Source: Sympetrum striolatum (lineage: Eukaryota > Arthropoda > Insecta > Odonata > Libellulidae). Taken from it: a DNA stretch of 64,000 nucleotides. Position 1 is the first letter of the stretch, and every line of letters begins with the position of its first letter. Positions 53,961 through 64,000 of the stretch are shown one piece after another. The position numbers and the translations under genes are program-made. Below the pieces are notes generated by a model. It was not told the origin of the DNA. It searched no databases and saw only the letters and a program-made list of their open reading frames with translations. The DNA lies in NCBI GenBank assembly GCA_947579665.1, contig CANPUZ010000064.1, positions 356,062 through 420,061 on the forward strand, written 5' to 3'.

Positions 53961-56798
53961 AACTTTAATCTATATGATTATTATAAGATACTTATTTATC
54001 ATAATATTTACGATTTATCCGATCCCATCTCTCTTAGAATCCTTACAGCATCCCTTAGAATTCCTTCGTTACCTCAGGGAATGATCTGAATAAGGGCAAA
54101 GAAGAGGAAATTAGACAGAAAAGAAAATAATCTCATTCAATATCAAAATCAATAAAAATGACGAATTAAAACAATCGAATCTAACTTTAATCTATATGAT
54201 TATTATAAGATACTTATTTATCATAATATTTACGATTTATCCGGTCCCTTCTCTCTTAGAATCCTTACAGCATCCCTTAAAAATCCTTCGTTACCTCAGG
54301 GAATGATCTGAATAAAGGCAAACTAGAGGAAATTAGACAGAAAAGAAAATAATCTCATTCAATATCAAAATTCATTAAAAATGACGAATTACAACAATCG
54401 AATCTAACTTTAATCTATATGATTATTATAAGATACTTATTTATCATAATATTTACGATTTATCCGATCCCTTCTCTCTTAGAATCCTTACAGCATCCCT
54501 TAGAATTCCTTCGTTACCTCAGGGAATGATCTGAATAAGGGCAAAGAAGAGGAAATTAGACAGAAAAGAAAATAATCTCATTCAATATCAAAATCAATAA
54601 AAATGACGAATTAAAACAATCGAATCTAACTTTAATCTATATGATTATTATAAGATACTTATTTATCATAATATTTAAGATTTATGCGGTCCCTTCTCTC
54701 TTAGAATCCTTACAGCATCCCTTAAAATTCCTTCGTTACCTCAGGGAATGATCTAAATATGGGCAAAGAAGAGGAAATTAGACAGAAAAGAAAATAATCT
54801 CATTCAATATCAAAATTCAATAAGAATGACGAATTACAACAATCGAATCTAACTTTCATCTATATGATAATTATAAGATACTTATTTATCATAATATTTA
54901 CGATTTATCCGGTCCCTTCTCTCTTAGAATCCTTACAGCATCCCTTAAAATTCCTTCGTTACCTCAGGGAATGATCTGAATAAGGGCAAAGAAGAGGAAA
55001 TTAGACAGAAAAGAAAATAATCTCATTCAATATCAAAATTCAATTAAAATGACGAATTACAACAATCGAATCTAACTTTAATCTATATGATTATTATAAG
55101 ATACTAATTTATCATAATATCCACGATTTATCCGGTCCCTTCTCTCTAAGAATCCTTATAGCATCCCTTTAAATTCCTTCGTTACCTCAGGGAATGATCT
55201 GAATAAGGGCAAAGAAGAGGAAATTAGACAGAAAAGAAAATAATCTCATTCAATATCAAAATCAATAAAAATGACGAATTAAAACAATCGAATCTAACTT
55301 TAATCTATATGATTATTACAAGATACATATTTATCATAATATTTACGATTTATCCGGTCCCTTCTCTCTTAGAATCCTTACTGCATCCCTTAGAAATCCT
55401 TCGTTACCTCAGGGAATGATCTGAATAAGGGCAAAGAAGAGGAAATTAGACAGAAAAGAATATAATCTCATTCAATATAAAAATTCAATAAAAATGACGA
55501 ATTACAACAATCGAATATAACTTTAATCTATATGATTATTATAAGATACTTATTTATCATAATATTTACGATTTATCCGATCCCTTCTCTCTTAGAATCC
55601 TTACAGCATCCCTTAGAATTCCTTCGTTACCTCAGGGAATGATCTGAATAAGGGCAAAGAAGAGGAAATTAGACAGAAAAGAAAATAATCTCATTCAATA
55701 TCAAAATCAATAAAAATGACGAATTAAAACAATCGAATCTAACTTTAATCTATATGATTATTATAAGATACTTATTTATCATAATATTTAAGATTTATGC
55801 GGTCCCTTCTCTCTTAGAATCCTTACAGCATCTCTTAAAATTCCTTCGTTACCTCAGGGAATGATCTAAATATGGGCAAAGAAGAGAAAATTGGACAGAA
55901 AAGAAAATAATCTCATTCAATATCAAAATTCATTAAAAATGACGAATTACAACAATCGAATCTAACTTTAATCTATATGATTATTATAAGATACTTATTT
56001 ATCATAATATTTACGATTTATCCGATCCCTTCTCTCTTAGAATCCTTACTGCATCCCTTAGAAATCCTTCGTTACCTCAGGGAATGATCTGAATAAGGGC
56101 AAAGAAGAGGAAATTAGACAGAAAAGAATATAATCTCATTCAATATAAAAATTCAATAAAAATGACGAATTACAACAATCGAATATAACTCAATCTACAT
56201 GATTATTATAGGATACTTATTTATCATAATATTTACGATTTATCCCGTCCCTTCTCTCTTAGAATCCTTACAGCATCCCTTAGAAATCCTTCGTTACCTC
56301 AAGGAATGATCTTAATAAGGGCAAAGAAGAGGAAATTAGACAGAAAAGAAAATAATCTCATTCAATATCAAAATTCAATAAGAATGACGAATTACAACAA
56401 TCGAATCTAACTTTCATCTATATGATAATTATAAGATACTTATTTATCATAATATTTACGATTTATCCGGTCCCTTCTCTCTTAGAATCCTTACAGCATC
56501 CCTTAAAATTCCTTCGTTACCTCAGGGAATGATCTGAATAAGGGCAAAGAAGAGGAAATTAGACAGAAAAGAAAATAATCTCATTCAATATCAAAATTCA
56601 ATTAAAATGACGAATTACAACAATCGAATCTAACTTTAATCTATATGATTATTATAAGATACTAATTTATCATAATATCCACGATTTATCCGGTCCCTTC
56701 TCTCTAAGAATCCTTATAGCATCCCTTTAAATTCCTTCGTTACCTCAGGGAATGATCTGAATAAGGGCAAAGAAGAGGAAATTAGACAGAAAAGAAAA
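53960..56798. repeat. Interlude of mixed monomers between repeat D copies 2 and 3
   Basis: The CAAAATCAATAAAA type (one T missing) occurs at 54148, 54593, 55261 and 55706, that is at steps of 445, 668 and 445 bp (2, 3 and 2 monomers). ATCCTTACTGCATCC lies at 53821, 55379 and 56047. The stretch about 53,760-54,220 recurs at about 55,320-55,778 (step 1,558 bp, 7 monomers). The short steps suggest a small, recent local expansion. Confidence 0.72.
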
Positions 56799-59038
56799 TA
56801 ATCTCATTCAATATAAAAATTTAATTAAAATGACGAATTACAACAATCGAATCTAACTTTAATCTATATGATTATTATAAGATACTTATTTATCATAATA
56901 TTTACCATTCATCCGGTCCCTTCTCTCTTAGATTCCTTACAGCATCCCTTAAAATTCCTTCGTTACCTCAGGGAATGATCTAAATAAGGGCAAAGAAGAG
57001 GAAATTAGACAGAAAAGAAAATAATCTCATTCAAAATAAAGATTCAATTAAAATGACGAATAACAACAATCGAATCTAACTTTTATCTATATGATTATAA
57101 TAAGATACATATTTATTATAATATTTACGATTTATCCGGTCCATTCTCTCTTAGAATCATTACAGCATCCCTTAAAATTCCTTCGTTACCTCAGGGAATG
57201 ATCTGAATAAGGGCAAAGAAGAGGAAATTAGACAGAAAAGAAAAAAATCTCATTCAATATCAAAATTCAATTAAAATGACGAATAACAACAATCGAATCT
57301 AACTTTAATCTATATGATTATTACAAGATACATATTTATCATAATATTTACGATTTATCCGGTCCCTTCTCTCTTAGAATCCTTACAGCATCCCTTAAAA
57401 TTCCTTCGTTACCTCAGGGAATGATCTGAATAAGGGCAAAGAAGAGAAAATTAGACAGAATAGAAAATAATCTAATTCAATATCAAAATTCAATAAGAAT
57501 GACAAATTACAACAATCGAATCTAACTTTAATCTATATGATTATAATAAGTTACTTATTCATTATAATATTTACGATTTATCCGGTCCCTTCCCTCTTAG
57601 ATTCCTTACAGCATCCCTTAAAATTCCTACGTTACCTCAGGGAATGATCTGAATAAGGGCAAAGAAGAGGAAATTAGACAGAAAAGAAAATAATCTCATT
57701 CTAAATGAAAATTCAATTAAAATGACGAATTACAACAATCGAATCTAACTATATTCTATATGATTATTATAAGATACTTATTTATCATAATATTTACGAT
57801 TTATCCGGTCCCTTCTCTCTTAGAATCCTTACAGCATGCCTTAAAAATCCTTCGTTACCTCAGGGAATGATCTAATTAAGGGCAAACAAGAGGAAATTAG
57901 ACAGAAAAGAAAATATTCTCAATCAATATCAAAATTCAATTAAAATGACAAATTACAGCAATCGAATCTAACTTTAATCTATATGATAATTATAAGATAC
58001 TTATTTATCATAATATTTACGATTTATCCGGTCCCTTCTCTCTTAGAATCCTTACAGCATCCCTTAGAAATCCTTCGTTTCCTCATTTAATGATCTGAAT
58101 AAGGGCAAAGAAGAGGAAATTAGACAGAAAGGAAATAATCTCATTCAATATCAAAATTCAATTAAAATGACGAATTACAACAATCGAATCTAACTTTAAT
58201 CTCTATGATTATTATAAAATACTTATTTATCATAATATTTACGATTTATCCGGTCCCTTCTCTCTTAGAATCCTTACAGCATCCCTTAGAAATCCTTCGT
58301 TACCCCAGGGAATGATCTGAATAAGGGCAAAGAATTCAATTAAAATGACGAATTACAACAATCGAATCTAACTTTAATCTATATGATTATTATAAGATAC
58401 TTATTTATCATAATATTTACCATTCATCCGGTCCCTTCTCTCTTAGATTCCTTACAGCATCCCTTAAAATTCCTTCGTTACCTCAGGGAATGATCTAAAT
58501 AAGGGCAAAGAAGAGGAAATTAGACAGAAAAGAAAATAATCTCATTCAAAATAAAGATTCAATTAAAATGACGAATAACAACAATCGAATCTAACTTTTA
58601 TCTATATGATTATAATAAGATACTTATTTATTATAATATTTACGATTTATCCGGTCCATTCTCTCTTAGAATCCTTACAGCATCCCTTAAAATTCCTTCG
58701 TTACCTCAGGGAATGATCTGAATAAGGGCAAAGAAGAGGAAATTAGACAGAAAAGAAAAAAATCTCATTCAATATCAAAATTCAATTAAAATGACGAATA
58801 ACAACAATCGAATCTAACTTTAATCTATATGATTATTACAAGATACATATTTATCATAATATTTACGATTTATCCGGTCCCTTCTCTCTTAGAATCCTTA
58901 CTGCATCCCTTAGAAATCCTTCGTTACCTCAGGGAATGATCTGAATAAGGGCAAAGAAGAGGAAATTAGACAGAAAAGAATATAATCTCATTCAATATAA
59001 AAATTCAATAAAAATGACGAATTACAACAATCGAATAT
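56798..59038. repeat. Higher-order repeat D core, copy 3
   Basis: This repeats copy 2 type by type (undeleted 4, 5, 6, 7, 1, 2, 3, deleted 4, 5, 6) at 5,078-5,079 bp. That distance equals 23 monomers less 45 bp. Differences are few, for example GATACATATTTATTATA for GATACTTATTTATTATA near 57,107, GGGCAAACAAGAGG near 57,882 and AGACAGAAAGGAAATAATC near 58,125. Upstream of about 56,670 the two regions still match, but with a step of 4,855 bp, one monomer less. Confidence 0.85.
58334..58511. repeat. Truncated 178-bp monomer (45-bp deletion), copy 2
   Basis: This has the same junction GGCAAAGAA/TTCAATT and the same 178-bp length (next anchor 58512) as the copy at 53256. It is again followed by a type 5 monomer. 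The identical breakpoint shows it is the same deletion event, copied. Confidence 0.93.
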
Positions 59039-59163
59039 AACTCAATCTACATGATTATTATAGGATACTTATTTATCCTAATATTTACGATTTATCCCGT
59101 CCCTTCTCTCTTAGAATCCTTACAGCATCCCTTAGAAATCCTTCGTTACCTAAGGGAATGATC

Positions 59164-60080
59164 TAAATAAGGGCATAGAAGAGGAAAATAGACAGAAAAG
59201 AAAATAATCTCATTCAATATCGAAATTCAATTAAAATGACGAATTACAAATATCGAATCTAACTTTAATCTATATGATTATTATTAGCTACTTATTAATC
59301 ATAATAATTACGATTTATCCGGTCCCTTCTCTCTTAGAATCCTTACAGCATCCTTTAGAAATCCTTCGTTACCTCAGGGAATGATCTGAATAAGGGCAAA
59401 GAAGAGGAAATAAGACAGAAAAGAAAATAATCTCATTCAATATCAAAATTCAATCAAAATGACGAATTACAACAATCGAATCTAACTATAATCTATATGA
59501 TTATTATAAGATACTTATTTATCATAATATTTACGATTCATCCGGACCCTTCTCTCTTACAATCCTTACAGCATCCCTTAAAATTCCTTCGTTACCTCAA
59601 GGAATGATCTTAATAAGGGCAAAGAAGAGGAAATTAGACAGAAAAGAAAATAATCTCATTCAATATCAAAATTCAATAAGAATGACGAATTACAACAATC
59701 GAATCTAACTTTCATCTATATGATAATTATAAGATACTTATTTATCATAATATTTACGATTTATCCGGTCCCTTCTCTCTTAGAATCCTTACAGCATCCC
59801 TTAAAATTCCTTCGTTACCTCAGGGAATGATCTGAATAAGGGCAAAGAAGAGGAAATTAGACAGAAAAAAAAATAATCTCATTCAATATCAAAATTCAAT
59901 TAAAATGACGAATTACAACAATCGAATCTAACTTTAATCTATATGATTATTATAAGATACTAATTTATCATAATATTCACGATTTATCCGGTCCCTTCTC
60001 TCTAAGAATCCTTATAGCATCCCTTTAAATTCCTTCGTTACCTCAGGGAATGATCTGAATAAGGGCAAAGAAGAGGAAAT
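59164..60080. repeat. Distant copy of the 46.3-47.2 kb block
   Basis: This carries the same series as 46,330-47,240, with GGGCATAGAAG at 59174 in place of GGGCATGGAAG and CTATAATC in place of CTTTAATC near 59,487. It is followed by a monomer with TTTCCTCATTTAATGATC at about 60,260, so it joins directly into a repeat D core. Confidence 0.8.
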
Positions 60081-60249
60081 TAGACAGAAAAGAAAATAAT
60101 CTCATTCAATATCAAAATTCAATTAAAATGACGAATTACAACAATCGAATCTAACTTTAATCTATATGATTATTATAAGATACTTATTTATCATAATATT
60201 TACGATTTATCCGGTCCCTTCTCTCTTAGAATCCTTACAGCATCCCTTA

Positions 60250-61750
60250 GAAATCCTTCGTTTCCTCATTTAATGATCTGAATAAGGGCAAAGAAGAGGA
60301 AATTAGACAGAAAAGAAAATAATCTCATTCAATATCAAAATTCAATTAAAATGACGAATTACAACAATCGAATCTAACTTTAATCTCTATGATTATTATA
60401 AAATACTTATTTATCATAATATTTACGATTTATCCGGTCCCTTCTCTCTTAGAATCCTTACAGCATCCCTTAGAAATCCTTCGTTACCCCAGGGAATGAT
60501 CTGAATAAGGGCAAAGAATTCAATTAAAATGACGAATTACAACAATCGAATCTAACTTTAATCTATATGATTATTATAAGATACTTATTTATCATAATAT
60601 TTACCATTCATCCGGTCCCTTCTCTCTTAGATTCCTTACAGCATCCCTTAAAATTCCTTCGTTACCTCAGGGAATGATCTAAATAAGGGCAAAGAAGAGG
60701 AAATTAGACAGAAAAGAAAATAATCTCATTCAAAATAAAGATTCAATTAAAATGACGAATAACAACAATCGAATCTAACTTTTATCTATATGATTATAAT
60801 AAGATACTTATTTATTATAATATTTACGATTCATCCGGTCCATTCTCTCTTAGAATCCTTACAGCATCCCTTAAAATTCCTTCGTTACCTCAGGGAATGA
60901 TCTGAATAAGGGCAAAGAAGAGGAAATTAGACAGAAAAGAAAAAAATCTCATTCAATATCAAAATTCAATTAAAATGACGAATAACAACAATCGAATCTA
61001 ACTTTAATCTATATGATTATTACAAGATACATATTTATCATAATATTTACGATTTATCCGGTCCCTTCTCTCTTAGAATCCTTACAGCATCCCTTAAAAT
61101 TCCTTCGTTACCTCAGGGAATGATCTGAATAAGGGCAAAGAAGAGAAAATTAGACAGAATAGAAAATAATCTCATTCAATATCAAAATTCAATAAGAATG
61201 ACAAATTACAACAATCGAATCTAACTTTAATCTATATGATTATAATAAGTTACTTATTCATTATAATATTTACGATTTATCCGGTCCCTTCCCTCTTAGA
61301 TTCCTTACAGCATCCCTTAAAATTCCTACGTTACCTCACGGAATGATCTGAATAAGGGCAAAGAAGAGGAAATTAGACAGAAAAGAAAATAATCTCATTC
61401 TAAATGAAAATTCAATTAAAATGACGAATTACAACAATCGAATTTAACTATATTCTATATGATTATCATAAGATACTTATTTATCATAATATTTACGATT
61501 TATCCGGTCCCTTCTCTCTTAGAATCCTTACAGCATGCCTTAAAAATCCTTCGTTACCTCAGGGAATGATCTAATTAAGGGCAAAGAAGAGGAAATTAGA
61601 CAGAAAAGAAAATATTCTCAATCAATATCAAAATTCAATTAAAATGACAAATTACAGCAATCGAATCTAACTTTAATCTATATGATAATTATAAGATACT
61701 TATTTATCATAATATTTACGATTTATCCGGTCCCTTCTCTCTTAGAATCC
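60250..61750. repeat. Higher-order repeat D core, copy 4
   Basis: The types run 2 (its TTTCCTCATTTAATG end only), 3, deleted 4 (60518), 5, 6, 7, 1 and 2. The deletion junction lies 2,184 bp after that of copy 3, which is 10 monomers less 45 bp. AATTCCTACG is at 61326. The entry point differs from copies 2 and 3: here type 3 follows the block shared with 46.3-47.2 kb. Confidence 0.83.
60518..60695. repeat. Truncated 178-bp monomer (45-bp deletion), copy 3
   Basis: This is the third instance of the same junction, with the next anchor at 60696. It sits in repeat D core copy 4 with the same neighbours (type 3 before, type 5 after). Confidence 0.93.
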
Positions 61751-62729
61751 TTACAGCATCCTTTAAAAATCCTTCGTTACCTCAGGGAATAATCTGAATA
61801 AGGGCAAAGAAGAGGAAATTAGACAGAAAAAAAAAATAATCTCATTCAATATCAAGATTCAATTAAAATGACGAATTACAACAATCGAATCTAACTTAAA
61901 TCTATATGATTATTATAAGATACTTATTTATCATAATATTTTCGATTCATCCGTTCCCTTCTCTCTTAGAATCCTTACAGCATCCCTTAGAAATCCTTCG
62001 TTACCTCAGGGAATGATCTGAATAAGGGCAAAGAAGAGGAAATTAGACAGAAAAGAAAATAATCTCATTCAATATCAAAATTCAATTAAAATGACGAATT
62101 ACAACAATCGAATCTAACTTTAATTTATATGATTAATATAAGATACTTTTTTATCATAATATTTACGATTTATCCGGTCCCTTCTCTCTTAGAATCCTTA
62201 CAGCATCCCTTAGAAATCCTTCGTTACCTCAGGGAATGATCTAAATAAAGGCAAAGAAGAGGAAATTAGACAGAAAAGAAAATAATCTCATTCAATATCC
62301 AAATTCAAATAAAATGACGAATTAAAACAATCGAATCTAACTTTAATCTATATGATTATTATAAGATACTTATTTATCATAATATTTACGATTTATCTGG
62401 TCCCTTCTCTCTTAGATTCCTTACAGCATCCCTTAAAATTCCTTCGTTACCTCAGGGAATGATCTAAATAAGGGCAAAGAAGAGGAAATTAGACAGAAAA
62501 GAAAATAATCTCATTCAAAATAAAGATTCAATTAAAATGACGAATTACAACAATCGAATCCAACTTTATTCTATATGATTATTATAAGATACTTATTTAT
62601 CATAATATTTACGATTTATCCGGTCCCTTCTCTCTTAGAATCCTTACAGCATCCCTTAAAAATCCTTCGTTACCTCAGGGAATGATCTGAATAAGGGCAA
62701 AGAAGAGGAATTTAGACAGAAAAGAAAAT

Positions 62730-64000
62730 AATCTCATTCAATATCAAAATTCAATTAAAATGACGAATAACAACAATCGAATCTAACTTTTATCTATATG
62801 ATTATAATAAGATACTTATTTATTATAATATTTACGATTTATCCGGTCCATTCTCTCTTAGAATCCTTACAGCATCCCTTAAAATTCCTTCGTAACCTCA
62901 GGGAATGATCTGAATATGGGCAAAGAAGAGAAAATGAGACAGAAAAGAAAATAATCTCATTCAAAATAAAAATTCAATTAATATGACGAATTACAACAAT
63001 CGAATCTAACTTTATTCTATATGATTATTATAAGATACTTATTTATCATAATATTTACGATTTATCCGGTCCCTTCTCTCATAGATTCCTTACAGCGTCC
63101 CGTAAAATTCCTTCGTTACCTCAGGGAATGATCTGAATAAGGGCAAAGAAGAGGAAATTAGACAGAAAAGAAAAAAATCTCATTCAATATCAAAATTCAA
63201 TTAAAATGACGAATAACAACAATCGAATCTAACTTTAATCTATATGATTATTACAAGATACATATTTATCATAATATTTACGATTTATCCGGTCCCTTCT
63301 CTCTTAGAATCCTTACAGCATCCCTTAAAATTCCTTCGTTACCTCAGGGAATGATCTGAATAAGGGCAAAGAATAGAAAATTAGACAGAATAGAAAATAA
63401 TCTAATTCAATATCAAAATTCAATAAGAATGACAAATTACAACAATCGAATCTAACTTTAATCTATATGATTATAATAAGTTACTTATTCATTATAATAT
63501 TTACGATTTATCCGGTCCCTTCCCTCTTAGATTCCTTACAGCATCCCTTAAAATTCCTACGTTACCTCAGGGAATGATCTGAATAAGGGCAAAGAAGAGG
63601 AAATTAGACAGAAAAGAAAATAATCTCATTCTAAAAGAAAATTCAATTAAAATGACGAATTACAACAATCGAATCTAACTATATTCTATATGATTATTAT
63701 AAGATACTTATTTATCATAATATTTACGATTTATCCGGTCCCTTCTCTCTTAGAATCCTTACAGCATGCCTTAAAAATCCTTCGTTACCTCAGGGAATGA
63801 TCTGAATAAGGGCAAAGAAGAGGAAATTAGACAGAAAAGAAAATAATCTCATTCAATATCAAAATTCAATTAAAATGACGAATTACAAAATTCTAATCTA
63901 ACTTTAATCTATATGATTATTATAAGATACTTATTTATCATAATATTTACGATTTATCCGGTCCCTTCTCTCTTAGAATCCTTACAGCATCCCTTCGAAT
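62730..64000. repeat. Higher-order repeat D core, copy 5 (cut by window end)
   Basis: A type 5-like monomer (CGAATAACAAC, GGTCCATTC) comes first, then an unrelated monomer, then types 6, 7 (AATTCCTACG at 63557, 2,231 bp after copy 4) and 1, followed by a monomer with ATTACAAAATTCTAATC and CCCTTCGAAT. That last pair matches 48,300-48,540 at an offset of 15,457 bp (70 monomers less the three 45-bp deletions). The array evidently continues beyond the window. Confidence 0.8.

Larger units (their letters stand above)
1..64000. repeat. 223-bp satellite DNA array, about 287 monomers, filling the window
   Basis: The whole window is a head-to-tail array of one monomer in a single orientation. With AGAGGAAATTAGACAG as position 1, the anchor falls at 1, 224, 447, 669 and 892, and last at 63819. 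The consensus I counted is 223 bp and 29.6% GC. Landmarks in order are the anchor (1-16), CGAATTACAACAATCGAATC (61-80), an AT-rich dyad (94-124), TATCCGGTCCCTTCTCTCTTAG (key residues within 137-157), CTTACAGCATCCCTTA (163-178), CTTCGTTACCTCAGGGA (185-201) and AAGGGCAAAGA (213-223). Neighbouring monomers differ by roughly 5%, while corresponding HOR monomers differ by about 1%. No other sequence class interrupts it. The context suggests centromeric or pericentromeric heterochromatin, but nothing in the sequence proves that location. The last monomer (63819-64000) is cut by the window edge. Confidence 0.97.

Noticed and set aside
1..64000. CRISPR-like regular repetition
   Set aside because: The period is 223 bp with no short repeat separated by unique spacers; all of the period is repeated. 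There are no cas genes.
1..64000. Telomeric or subtelomeric repeat
   Set aside because: No short G-rich telomere-type repeats occur on either strand.

Overview
The window is one uninterrupted satellite DNA array. All 64,000 bases are head-to-tail copies, in one orientation, of a single AT-rich monomer. Counted base by base, the consensus is 223 bp with 66 G+C (29.6%). About 287 copies fit. I found no protein gene, RNA gene, transposon, CRISPR array or single-copy sequence. The two open frames over 180 nt (7385-7567 and 14352-14729) are readings of the repeat itself. The content is typical of eukaryotic centromeric or pericentromeric heterochromatin. I cannot name the species or a known satellite family. 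CpG is not depleted in the consensus (5 observed, 4.7 expected), which fits a genome with little CpG methylation, such as many invertebrates, but this is only a hint.

Layout. Monomers are arranged in higher-order repeats (HORs) built by unequal crossing-over. From 1 to about 4 kb there is a 9-monomer HOR (2,006 bp). The segment 2,453 to about 12,900 is repeated, with the same order of diagnostic variants, at 12,922 to about 25,600. This is a superblock about 47-57 monomers long, and its internal register shifts are all whole monomers. Inside the second superblock lies a 7-monomer tandem duplication (15,841-18,901, step 1,561 bp). From 25.4 to 34.2 kb there is a 12-monomer unit (step 2,675 bp) and a third, displaced copy. 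From 34.2 to 41.9 kb order is weak. From 41.9 to 46.6 kb there is another HOR whose copy-to-copy step changes from 2,451 to 2,674 to 2,229 bp. From 46.6 kb to the end, a 7-monomer core recurs about five times; three of its copies carry the same 45-bp deletion in one monomer.

Variant types are segregated along the array. The CTGTATG and TTAATATAAGATACTTG types fill the left half and stop at about 32.2 and 30.4 kb. The AATAAGAATGAC and TTAAAATTCC types dominate the right. The window therefore spans at least two separately homogenised domains.

Within each monomer, a 31-bp AT-rich interrupted dyad (consensus 94-124) and a partial CENP-B-box-like 17-mer (consensus 185-201) are the only elements suggesting function. 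Both are inferences. Coordinates of HOR edges come from reading by eye and may be off by some tens of bases; offsets between named marker motifs were counted exactly.
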